A stretch of DNA of 64,000 bases from Paractinoplanes polyasparticus (lineage in GTDB: Bacteria > Actinomycetota > Actinomycetes > Mycobacteriales > Micromonosporaceae). Location: contig NZ_JAHWFK010000030.1 of assembly GCF_019710575.1 (NCBI RefSeq), forward strand, positions 160,847 to 224,846, given 5' to 3'. Below are positions 52,418-60,218 of the stretch, piece after piece (within the stretch, counting starts at the first letter, position 1; each line of letters opens with the position of its first letter). The notes beneath the pieces are model-generated. The model saw only the letters and a list, made by a program, of their open reading frames with translations, did not search any database and was not told where the DNA came from. The position numbers and the translations under genes were made by a program.

Positions 52418-53830
52418 GTGACCAAGGTTCTGTCTTCTCTTCCGGTCGGTGAGCGGGTCGGCATCGCGTTCTCCGGTGGCCTCGACACGTCGGTGGCGGT
52501 TGCGTGGATGCGTGAGAAGGGTGCTGTGCCCTGCGCATACACGGCCGAGATCGGCCAGTACGACGAGCCCGATGTGACGTCCGTGCCCGATCGCGCCATC
52601 GCCTACGGCGCCGAGCTGGCCCGCCTCGTCGACTGCCGCTCGGCCCTCGTCGAAGAGGGGCTGGCCGCCCTGGCCTGCGGCGCGTTCCACATCCGCTCGG
52701 GCGGGCGCACCTACTTCAACACCACGCCGCTGGGGCGGGCCGTCACCGGCACGCTGCTCGTGCGGGCCATGCTCGAAGACCAGGTGCAGATCTGGGGCGA
52801 CGGCTCGACATTCAAGGGCAACGACATCGAGCGCTTCTACCGGTACGGTCTGCTGGCCAACCCGTCGCTGCGCATCTACAAGCCGTGGCTCGACAAGGAT
52901 TTCGTCACCGAGCTCGGCGGCCGCAAAGAGATGAGCGAGTGGCTGCTCGCTCACGATCTGCCCTACCGCGACTCGACCGAGAAGGCGTACTCGACCGACG
53001 CCAACATCTGGGGCGCCACCCACGAGGCCAAGTCGCTGGAACACCTCGACGCGGGCATCGAGCTGGTCGACCCGATCATGGGCGTCCGTTTCTGGGATCC
53101 CGCGGTGGCGATCGCCACCGAAGACGTGACCGTCGGCTTCGTCGAGGGCCGCCCGGTGACGGTCAACGGCAAGGAGTTCGGCTCCGCGGTCGACCTGGTG
53201 CTCGAGGTCAACGCGATCGGCGGCCGGCACGGCCTGGGCATGTCCGACCAGATCGAGAACCGGATCATCGAGGCCAAGAGCCGCGGCATCTACGAGGCGC
53301 CCGGCATGGCGCTGCTGCACATCGCGTACGAGCGGCTGGTCAACGCGATCCACAACGAGGACACGGTCACCAGCTACCACAACGACGGCCGCAAGCTGGG
53401 CCGGCTCATGTACGAGGGCCGGTGGCTCGACCCGCAGGCGCTGATGCTGCGCGAGTCCCTGCAGCGGTGGGTCGGCAACGCGGTCACCGGCGAGGTCACG
53501 CTCCGGCTGCGCCGCGGCGACGACTACTCGGTGCTCAACACCACCGGCCCCGCGTTCAGCTACCACCCCGACAAACTGTCGATGGAGCGCACCGAGACGC
53601 CGGCGTTCGCCCCGGCCGACCGGATCGGCCAGCTGACAATGCGCAACCTCGACATCGCCGACAGCCGGGCCAAGCTCGAGCAGTACGCCCGGCTCGGCAT
53701 GGTCGGCAGCCCGCAGGGCCTGGTCGGCGCGCTGCCCGCCGGCGGCGCCGAAGAGATCGCCTCGCGCGGCTCAGTCCCCGTCGAGGACGACCTGCTCGAC
53801 CAGGCTGCCATGGAATCCGGCACCGACTGA
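52418..53830 (+). CDS. argG: argininosuccinate synthase, long type
   Basis: A 470-aa ATP-dependent ligase joining citrulline and aspartate in arginine synthesis. The PP-motif AFSGGLDTSVAVAWM is at the N-terminus; GDGSTFKGNDIERFYRYG and the C-terminal tetramer helix region follow. Its length and sequence fit the type 2 AS subfamily, distinct from the ~400-aa form usually in arg operons, so a second argG may exist elsewhere (inference). GTG 52418 preferred over ATG 52400 because the -10 box overlaps the latter. Confidence 0.93.
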   Translation: MTKVLSSLPVGERVGIAFSGGLDTSVAVAWMREKGAVPCAYTAEIGQYDEPDVTSVPDRAIAYGAELARLVDCRSALVEEGLAALACGAFHIRSGGRTYFNTTPLGRAVTGTLLVRAMLEDQVQIWGDGSTFKGNDIERFYRYGLLANPSLRIYKPWLDKDFVTELGGRKEMSEWLLAHDLPYRDSTEKAYSTDANIWGATHEAKSLEHLDAGIELVDPIMGVRFWDPAVAIATEDVTVGFVEGRPVTVNGKEFGSAVDLVLEVNAIGGRHGLGMSDQIENRIIEAKSRGIYEAPGMALLHIAYERLVNAIHNEDTVTSYHNDGRKLGRLMYEGRWLDPQALMLRESLQRWVGNAVTGEVTLRLRRGDDYSVLNTTGPAFSYHPDKLSMERTETPAFAPADRIGQLTMRNLDIADSRAKLEQYARLGMVGSPQGLVGALPAGGAEEIASRGSVPVEDDLLDQAAMESGTD

Positions 53831-53874
53831 CCGGTCCCACACCGGTCCCACACCGGTCCCACACCGGTCCCACA
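53831..53874 (+). repeat. 11-bp tandem repeat, four exact copies
   Basis: CCGGTCCCACA repeated four times directly after the argG stop, then a degraded fifth (CGGATCCGACA). Sits between the stop codon and the terminator. Confidence 0.9.
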
Positions 53875-53886
53875 CGGATCCGACAC

Positions 53887-53921
53887 ACCGGCCCGCCTCG
53901 ATCCGAGAGGCGGGCCGGTTT
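53887..53921 (+). terminator. argG intrinsic terminator
   Basis: Perfect 13-bp stem (53887-53899 with 53907-53919), 7-nt loop, then TTT. Confidence 0.85.
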
Positions 53922-54010
53922 GCTCGGCCCGCTGGTGCAGATCAACGATCTCGGGGATAAAGAACAGGCACGGGAACCCTCGGCTCGATTCTGACAAGGG
54001 GAGGTGCGCT

Positions 54011-55474
54011 GTGGGACTGCTCGACAGCGTCGACTGGCAGGGGAAGATCTTCAAGAACGGCTCCTGGGTGCCTGGCGGGGGCGGCGACTATCCCGTCGTC
54101 GAACCGGCCACGGGAGCGACGCTCGGCCGGATGGGACGGGCCGACCCGCAGGACGTCGCCGATGCCGCGGTCCACGCCGCCGAGGCTCAGAAGGAGTGGG
54201 CCGCGCTGCCGCATCCGGCCCGGGCGGCAGTGTTGCGCAAGGCCGGCAGTCTCTGGCAGGAGCACGCTGCCGAGATCTCCGACTGGAACGTGCGCGAGGT
54301 CGGCGCTGTCCCCGGCATGGCCGGGTTCGCTCTGCACGTCGCAGCCGAGGAATGCTACGAGGCGGCGAGCCTGCCCAGCCGGGCCATCGGTGAGCTGCTG
54401 CCCTCCGAGCAACCGCGGCTCTCGATGGTTCGCCGCGTGCCGGCCGGCGTGGTCGGCGTCATCGCGCCGTTCAACGTGCCGATCATTCTGGGCATCCGCT
54501 CGGTCGCGCCCGCCCTCGCCCTGGGCAACGCGGTGATCCTCAAGCCGGACCCGCGCACCGCGGTCACCGGCGGCACCCTGATGGCCCGGATCTTCGAGGA
54601 GGCCGGCCTGCCCGCCGGCCTGCTGCACATGCTGCCCGGCGGCGCCGACGTGGGCGAGGCGATGGTGACCGACCCCCACGTCCGGGTCATCTCGTTCACC
54701 GGGTCGACCCCGGTCGGCCGCCGCATCGGCGAACTCGCCGGGAAGCATCTCAAGCGGGCCCACCTGGAACTCGGCGGCAACTCGGCCCTGCTGGTGCTCG
54801 ACGACGCCGACGTGGACGCCGCGGTCAACCTGGCCGCCTGGGGATCCTTCTTCCACCAGGGGCAGATCTGCATGACCACCGGCCGGCATCTGGTCGCCGC
54901 CCGGGTCTACGACGACTTCGTGGAACGGCTGGCCGACAAGGCGGCGCACCTGCCCGTCGGCAACCCGGCCACCGACCAGGTCGCCCTGGGCCCGATCATC
55001 GACGCCGGCCAGCGCGACAAGATCCACGGCATGGTCACGGCCACGGCCGGTCAGGGCGCCAAGATCGCTGCGGGCGGAACGTACGAGGAACTGTTCTACC
55101 GCCCGACCGTGCTGGCCGACGCGCCGCTGACCGCGCCCGCCTTCGCCGAAGAGGTGTTCGGCCCGGTCGCCCCGGTCACCCGCGTCTCGACGGTGGATGA
55201 GGCGGTGGAACTGGCCGGTGCGAGCGAGTACGGCCTGTCGCTCGGCATCGTCACCCGCGATGTGATGCGCGGTCTCGCCGTCGCCGACCGGATCCCGACC
55301 GGCATCGTGCACATCAACGACCAGACCGTCAACGACGAGGCCAACGCCCCGTTCGGCGGCGTCGGCGCCTCCGGTACGGGCGCCCGCTTCGGCGGCGCCG
55401 CGGCCAACATCGACGCCTTCACCGAGACCCGCTGGATCACCGTGCGCGGCGAACCGGCGACCTACCCGTTCTGA
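54011..55474 (+). CDS. aldehyde dehydrogenase, benzaldehyde/vanillin type
   Basis: A 487-aa NAD(P)-dependent dehydrogenase. VIAPFNVPIILG, SFTGSTPVGRRIGELAG (cofactor turn), LELGGNSALLVL (catalytic Glu) and QGQICMTTGR (catalytic Cys) are in place. The sequence leans toward the benzaldehyde/vanillin dehydrogenase branch. GTG 54011 with GGGAGG eight bases upstream. Convergent with the sigma-factor gene. Confidence 0.92.
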   Translation: MGLLDSVDWQGKIFKNGSWVPGGGGDYPVVEPATGATLGRMGRADPQDVADAAVHAAEAQKEWAALPHPARAAVLRKAGSLWQEHAAEISDWNVREVGAVPGMAGFALHVAAEECYEAASLPSRAIGELLPSEQPRLSMVRRVPAGVVGVIAPFNVPIILGIRSVAPALALGNAVILKPDPRTAVTGGTLMARIFEEAGLPAGLLHMLPGGADVGEAMVTDPHVRVISFTGSTPVGRRIGELAGKHLKRAHLELGGNSALLVLDDADVDAAVNLAAWGSFFHQGQICMTTGRHLVAARVYDDFVERLADKAAHLPVGNPATDQVALGPIIDAGQRDKIHGMVTATAGQGAKIAAGGTYEELFYRPTVLADAPLTAPAFAEEVFGPVAPVTRVSTVDEAVELAGASEYGLSLGIVTRDVMRGLAVADRIPTGIVHINDQTVNDEANAPFGGVGASGTGARFGGAAANIDAFTETRWITVRGEPATYPF

Positions 55475-55494
55475 AACGCCGCCGGTGTGGGCGT

Positions 55495-56727
55495 CTACCC
55501 GAGCTGGTCGCGGCGGCGGGTCAGGTAGGCGGTCTCGGCGGTGTTTCCGGCCAGCTCGATGGCCCTGTCGTAGGCCGCGCGCGACTGGCCGCTGCGCCCG
55601 AGGCGGCGCAGCAGGTCGGCCCGGGTCGCGTGGAAGGCGTGGTACCCGGCCAGCTTGTGGTCGAGGCGGTCGATCGCGGCCAGGGCCACGTCGGGGCCGT
55701 CCAGTTCGGCGACCGCGATGGCCCGGTTGAGGACGACGATCGGTGAGGGGTCGATCCGCGCCAGTTGGTCGTAGAGGGCGACCACCTGCGACCAGTCGGT
55801 GTCGCGGACGTCGCGGGCATCGGTGTGCACGGCGTTGATCGCGGCCAGGATCTGGTAGCGGCCGGGCCGTTCGCCGGTGGCCAGGCGTTCGCGGACCAGA
55901 TGGTGGCCCTCGGCGATCAGCGCCGTGTCCCACGCGCCGCGGTCCTGCTCGCCCAGCGTGACCAGTTCGCCGTCGGCCGAGATCCGGGCGGTGCGGCGGG
56001 CCTCGGTGAGCAGCATCAGCGCCAGCAGCCCGGTCACCTCGCCGTCGCGGGGCATCAGGGCCCGGATCAGGCGGGTCAGCCGGATCGCCTCGGCGGTCAA
56101 TTCCCGGCGTACGGGATCAGTGCCGGACCCGGTCGCCAGGTAGCCCTCGTTGAAAACGAGGAAGAGCGCGGCCAGCACGCCGGACACGCGCACCGGCAGA
56201 TCCTCGGCCGAGGGCACCCGGTAGGGGACGCGGTTCGCCTTGATCTTGGCCTTGGCCCGGGTGATCCGCTGTTCCATGGCCGTCTCCCGCACCAGGAAGG
56301 CGCGGGCGATCTCGGCCACGGTCAGGCCGCCGACCAGGCGCAGCGTCAGCGCCACCCGGGCCTCCAGGGCGAGCGCCGGGTGGCAGCAGGTGAAGATCAG
56401 CCGCAGCCGGTCGTCCTCGATGGCGCCGGGTGGCTGGGGCGGGTCGTCGTCGCGCAACATCTGCGCCTCCCGCTGCTTGTCGTCGCGTTTGCTCTCGCGC
56501 CGGATCCGGTCGATGGCCTTGCGGTTGGCGGTGGTGGTGAGCCAAGCGCCCGGGTTCGGGGGCACGCCGTCGGCCGGCCACCGTTCGACCGCGGTCGCGA
56601 ACGCCTCGGCCGCCGCCTCCTCGGCGATGTCGAGGTCGCCGAAGCGCCTGGTCAGGGCGGCGACCACCCGGGCCCACTCCTGGTGGTGGGCCCGGGTCGC
56701 CGCTTCGTGCGCATCGGTCACGCTCAT
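55495..56727 (-). CDS. ECF sigma factor, ECF42 type
   Basis: A 410-aa extracytoplasmic-function sigma factor. Region 2 (DLDIAEEAAAEAFATAVERW, AWLTTTANRKAIDRIRRES) and region 4 (GLTVAEIARAFLVRETAMEQ) are followed by ~200 residues of helical repeats (C-terminal TPR-like domain), the mark of the ECF42 group, which lacks an anti-sigma factor and is controlled through that extension. ATG overlaps the DGPF stop. In other species ECF42 activates DGPF genes like its neighbour. Confidence 0.93.
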   Translation of the reverse strand: MSVTDAHEAATRAHHQEWARVVAALTRRFGDLDIAEEAAAEAFATAVERWPADGVPPNPGAWLTTTANRKAIDRIRRESKRDDKQREAQMLRDDDPPQPPGAIEDDRLRLIFTCCHPALALEARVALTLRLVGGLTVAEIARAFLVRETAMEQRITRAKAKIKANRVPYRVPSAEDLPVRVSGVLAALFLVFNEGYLATGSGTDPVRRELTAEAIRLTRLIRALMPRDGEVTGLLALMLLTEARRTARISADGELVTLGEQDRGAWDTALIAEGHHLVRERLATGERPGRYQILAAINAVHTDARDVRDTDWSQVVALYDQLARIDPSPIVVLNRAIAVAELDGPDVALAAIDRLDHKLAGYHAFHATRADLLRRLGRSGQSRAAYDRAIELAGNTAETAYLTRRRDQLG

Positions 56728-57053
56728 TCCCCGAAGAACGGCCGGACCTCGACCCGGCGGTTGCAGGCCTTCGATCCGCCGGCGGCGAGCTTGAGCGCCA
56801 CGTCGAGGTCGGGCGCCTCGAAGATCCAGAAGCCGGCGATGTACTCCTTCGACTCCAGGAACGGCCCGTCGGTGAACAGCGTCTCGGCGCCGCGGTTGTC
56901 GATCACGGTGGCCGTGCTGGGCGCGTTGAGGCCGCCGGCGAAGACCCAGTGACCCGCCGCCTGGACGTCGGCGTTGAACGCGTCGATGGCGGTCATCTCG
57001 TCCTCGGTGGCGGAGCCGGACTTGTCGTCGATCACGGAAACCAGATACTGCAT
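56724..57053 (-). CDS. DGPF (YCII-like) domain protein
   Basis: A 109-aa ferredoxin-fold protein with the DGPFLESKEYIAGFWIFEA signature at about residues 63-81. Genes of this family are the standard partner and target of ECF42 sigma factors. Only one DGPF gene is present here. Upstream 130 bp carries the TGCCA array shared with the divergent gene. Confidence 0.92.
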   Translation of the reverse strand: MQYLVSVIDDKSGSATEDEMTAIDAFNADVQAAGHWVFAGGLNAPSTATVIDNRGAETLFTDGPFLESKEYIAGFWIFEAPDLDVALKLAAGGSKACNRRVEVRPFFGE

Positions 57054-57125
57054 GGCTCTCTCCTGTCGTCTCACTGATGTGTGTACTACGAACGACGCCG
57101 CCCCGATCCGACAGAATCGCCGCGG

Positions 57126-57184
57126 TGCCATCGTGGTGCCAAAATGTCTTGCGGTGGTGCCACGACGGTGCCATAGTGATGCCA
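57126..57184. promoter_or_regulatory. phased TGCCA operator array
   Basis: TGCCA at 57126, 57137, 57158, 57169 and 57180: spacings of 11, 21, 11 and 11 bp, so all lie on the same helix face. Extended unit is GGTGCCA in four of five. It directly precedes and overlaps the ATG of the ribbon-helix-helix gene, a DNA-binding family that uses short repeated sites. Confidence 0.7.
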
Positions 57185-57693
57185 TGGACTTGACGACCTA
57201 TGTGAGCAGCCTCGGCCGCGAGTTCGCCACGCTGGCCGAAGCCGGTGGTGAGGAATCGCGGGCGCTGGTCGAACGCCTCACCGGCTCGCTCGAGTCGGCG
57301 ATCCGGATGACGCTGCTCGACGCGCTGTCGGCAGCCGCCGACGAGATCACCCGGGACCTGGCGCCGGGCTCGGTCGAACTGCGGCTGCGCGGCCGCGACC
57401 CGAACTTCGTCGTGACGGTGCCTTCCACCGAGGCTGCTCCTGCGGCGCCCGCCGCCGCCCCCGAGGCCGATCCGGTGATCGCCGAGGACGGGCCGGCCAC
57501 CCGCATCAACGTCCGCATGCCGGAGCAGCTCAAGGCGGCCATCGAAGAGGCGGCGGCCAAGGAGGGCCGGTCGGTCAACGCCTGGCTGGTGCGGGCGGCC
57601 GCGGCTGGGCTTCAGCGCTCCGACTCCGAGCCCCCGGCCGAGACCCCCACCCGCAAGAAAAGCGTGCAGAGCTTCACCGGCTGGGTCCGCTAA
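57184..57693 (+). CDS. ribbon-helix-helix (HicB/Arc-like) regulator
   Basis: A 169-aa protein. An N-terminal helical region (DLTTYVSSLGREFATLAEAG) and Ala/Pro-rich linker precede a C-terminal ribbon-helix-helix: TRINVRMPEQLKAAIEEAAA then GRSVNAWLVRAAAAGLQ (about residues 106-145). The tail is basic. It probably represses or organises its own operon through the TGCCA array. Not a classic HicA/HicB pair, as no HicA gene adjoins. Confidence 0.85.
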   Translation: MDLTTYVSSLGREFATLAEAGGEESRALVERLTGSLESAIRMTLLDALSAAADEITRDLAPGSVELRLRGRDPNFVVTVPSTEAAPAAPAAAPEADPVIAEDGPATRINVRMPEQLKAAIEEAAAKEGRSVNAWLVRAAAAGLQRSDSEPPAETPTRKKSVQSFTGWVR

Positions 57694-57723
57694 CCCACCC
57701 TGACCCAAAAAGAGGGGACAACC

Positions 57724-58566
57724 ATGCCCATTTTCGACACTCCCGCATCGATCTCCGTCGTTGTCGAGCTGAGCGTCGGCAACGTGCGGATCGCCGCGAG
57801 CGAGCGCACGGACACTGCCGTCGAGGTTCGCCCGAGCGAGGAATCCGACGAGTCCGACGTGGAAGCCGCCGGCCAGGTCCGCGTCGACTTCACCGACGGC
57901 ACGCTGAGGGTCATCGGCCCCAAGCGCCTCTTCGACTTCTCCCGCAAGACCCGGTCGGTCGACGTCACCATCGAGCTGCCGGCCGGCTCCCGCGTGACAG
58001 CCCAGACGGCGGCGGGCGACCTCCGCTGCTCCGGACGGCTGGGGGAGTGCCGGCTCAAGAGCGCGGCCGGCGACGTCAGCGCCGAGCACACCGGCCCGCT
58101 GCGCATGAGCACGTCGGCCGGCCGGGTCACCGCCGGTCGCGTCACCGGATCCGCCGACATCTCCACCGGCTCCGGCAGGGTGCAGATCGGCGAGGTCGCG
58201 GGCACCGCGGTGGTGAAGAACTCCAACGGCGAGACCACCATCGACGCGGTCGAGGGCGACCTCCGGGTGCGGGCGGCCAACGGCGACATCCACATCGAGC
58301 GGGCCGGCGCCGGCGTCGACGCGAAGACCGCCAACGGGGCCATCCACGTCGGCGAGGTGGTCCGCGGCTCGGTCGTGCTGGGCACCGCCATGGGCGACCT
58401 CGACGTCGGCATCGCCGAGGGCACCGCGGCCTGGCTCGAGCTCAACACCAGCTTCGGGCACGTACGCAACCAGCTCGACAACACCACCAAGCCCGAGGGC
58501 GCGGCCGAGACCGTCGAGGTCCGCGGTCGCACCTCGTACGGCGACATCACCATCCACCGTTCCTGA
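57724..58566 (+). CDS. DUF4097 beta-repeat protein
   Basis: A 280-aa protein of the DUF4097 family, a right-handed parallel beta-helix built of ~20-residue turns (TAAGDLRCSGRLGECRLKSA, TSAGRVTAGRVTGSADISTG and so on). No signal peptide or anchor helix; an adhesive or scaffold role for the following ABC exporter has been supposed for such pairs (inference). Thirty bp after the ribbon-helix-helix gene. Confidence 0.9.
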   Translation: MPIFDTPASISVVVELSVGNVRIAASERTDTAVEVRPSEESDESDVEAAGQVRVDFTDGTLRVIGPKRLFDFSRKTRSVDVTIELPAGSRVTAQTAAGDLRCSGRLGECRLKSAAGDVSAEHTGPLRMSTSAGRVTAGRVTGSADISTGSGRVQIGEVAGTAVVKNSNGETTIDAVEGDLRVRAANGDIHIERAGAGVDAKTANGAIHVGEVVRGSVVLGTAMGDLDVGIAEGTAAWLELNTSFGHVRNQLDNTTKPEGAAETVEVRGRTSYGDITIHRS

Positions 58567-58587
58567 GACGGAGAGGGATTCCCCCGA

Positions 58588-59355
58588 ATGGAAACGCGGA
58601 ACCCGGCGATCCAAGTCGCCGGACTGACGAAGTCCTACCAGGACCTGCACGTGCTCAAGGGCGTCGACTTCACGGTGGCCGGCGGCAGCATCTTCGCCCT
58701 GCTCGGCTCCAACGGCGCCGGCAAGACGACGATCGTGCGGATCCTGGCCACCCTGCTCAAGTCCGACAGCGGCACCGCCACCGTCAACGGCTTCGACGTG
58801 GCGTCGGCGCCGGCCGCGGTGCGCGAGTCGATCAGCCTGACCGGGCAGTTCGCCGCGGTTGACGAGATCCTCTCGGGTCGCGAGAACCTCATCATGATCG
58901 CGAAGCTGCGACGGGTGAAGAATCCGGCCGGGGTCGCGGACGACCTGCTCGAACGCTTCAGCCTGACCGATGCCGGCGGGCGCCGGGTGGCCACCTATTC
59001 CGGAGGCATGCGCCGCCGCCTCGACATCGCCATGAGCCTGATCGGCGACCCGCCGGTCATCTTCCTCGACGAGCCGACCACCGGGCTCGACCCCGAGGCG
59101 CGCATCGAGGTCTGGCAGGAGATCCAGAAGCTCGCCGGCGGCGGGACGACGGTCTTCCTCACGACCCAGTATCTGGACGAGGCCGAGAAGCTGGCCGATC
59201 GGATCTCGATCCTGCACCAGGGCACGATCATCGTCTCCGGCACGCTGGCCGAGCTCAGGCAGCTGCTGCCGCCGGCCAAGGTCGAGTACGTCGAACGGCA
59301 GCCCACCCTCGAAGAGATCTTCCTGGCGATCGTCGGCAAGGAGAAGCAGCGATGA
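58588..59355 (+). CDS. DrrA-like ABC transporter ATPase
   Basis: A 255-aa ATP-binding subunit: Walker A GSNGAGKTT, signature YSGGMRRRLD, Walker B VIFLDEPTTGLDP, and the C-terminal DrrA tail VEYVERQPTLEEIFLAI. DrrA-type exporters remove drugs such as anthracyclines, but many are native lipid or antibiotic exporters. ATG preceded by GAGAGGGA. Overlaps the permease gene by 4 bp. Confidence 0.94.
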   Translation: METRNPAIQVAGLTKSYQDLHVLKGVDFTVAGGSIFALLGSNGAGKTTIVRILATLLKSDSGTATVNGFDVASAPAAVRESISLTGQFAAVDEILSGRENLIMIAKLRRVKNPAGVADDLLERFSLTDAGGRRVATYSGGMRRRLDIAMSLIGDPPVIFLDEPTTGLDPEARIEVWQEIQKLAGGGTTVFLTTQYLDEAEKLADRISILHQGTIIVSGTLAELRQLLPPAKVEYVERQPTLEEIFLAIVGKEKQR

Positions 59356-60113
59356 CAACCCACGTCCTCAACGACACCGGCGTGATGCTCGGGCGTTCCG
59401 TACGACACGTGACCCGCAGCGTCGACACGATCATCACGGTCACGATCATGCCCATAGCGTTCCTGCTGTTGTTCAGATACGTGTTCGGCGGGGCGATACA
59501 GACCGGCACGGACAACTACACCAACTACCTGATGCCCGGTGTGCTGCTCATCGCCATCGCCAGCGGCATCTCGTACACCGCCTTCCGCCTCTTCAACGAC
59601 CTGCAGGGCGGCATCTTCGAACGCTTCCACTCCATGCCGATCTCCCGGTCGTCCGTGCTGTGGGGCCACGTGCTGACGTCGCTCGTGTCCAACGCGATCT
59701 CGGTCGTCGTCATCATTCTGGTCGGCCTGGCCATCGGCTTCCGCACCTCGGCCGGAATCCTCGCCTGGCTCGCCGTGGCCGGAATCCTGGCCATGTTCAC
59801 CCTTGCGCTGACCTGGGTCGCGGTGATCTCCGGTCTCTCAGCGTCCACATCGGACGGTGCTGCCGCCTTCTCGTACCCGATCGTCTTCCTGCCCTTCATC
59901 AGCTCGGCCTTCGTCCCCACCGAGACGATGCCCGGCCCGGTGCGGGCCTTCGCCGAGAACCAGCCGGTCACCTCGATCGTCAACTCGATCCGCGCCCTGT
60001 GGGACCAGCAACCGGTCGGCAACGACATCTGGATCGCCCTCGGCTGGTGCGCCGGCATCCTGCTGGTGGCGTACCTCTTCGCGATGGCGGCCTACCGTCG
60101 CAAGATCGCCTGA
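59352..60113 (+). CDS. DrrB-like ABC-2 permease
   Basis: A 253-aa six-helix ABC-2 permease. Recognition points: RSVDTIITVTIMPIAFLLLF for helix 1, FNDLQGGIFERFHSMPISR as the coupling element, and PIVFLPFISSAFVPTETMPG near helix 5. Partner of the upstream ATPase. Confidence 0.93.
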   Translation: MTTHVLNDTGVMLGRSVRHVTRSVDTIITVTIMPIAFLLLFRYVFGGAIQTGTDNYTNYLMPGVLLIAIASGISYTAFRLFNDLQGGIFERFHSMPISRSSVLWGHVLTSLVSNAISVVVIILVGLAIGFRTSAGILAWLAVAGILAMFTLALTWVAVISGLSASTSDGAAAFSYPIVFLPFISSAFVPTETMPGPVRAFAENQPVTSIVNSIRALWDQQPVGNDIWIALGWCAGILLVAYLFAMAAYRRKIA

Positions 60114-60119
60114 GTCGCG

Positions 60120-60136
60120 CCACGTCGATGACGTGG
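60120..60136. promoter_or_regulatory. CCACGTC-GAT-GACGTGG palindrome
   Basis: Perfect 7-bp arms seven bases after the DrrB stop and 83 bp before the NACHT gene. The 10-mer CGTCGATGAC recurs at 60189-60198. Terminator or operator; undecided. Confidence 0.4.
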
Positions 60137-60218
60137 TGCGGGCTTCCGGTCGAATCCGTCAGCCGACGGAGGCGGCCGGCAGCCGCGCGTCGATGACACG
60201 CTGAGCGATGATGGTGTG

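Noticed and set aside
53831..53885. CRISPR-like array after argG
   Set aside because: Units are 11 bp, contiguous and spacerless; this is a simple tandem repeat.
57184..57693. HicAB toxin-antitoxin system
   Set aside because: Only a ribbon-helix-helix C-terminus is present; no HicA-like gene adjoins it and the N-terminal region is unlike HicB.
55495..59358. A 1,287-codon open frame on the minus strand
   Set aside because: Only the 55495-56727 part matches a family (ECF42). The rest is antisense to DUF4097 and DrrA genes and shows low-complexity Gly/Val/Asp composition typical of shadow frames in high-GC DNA.
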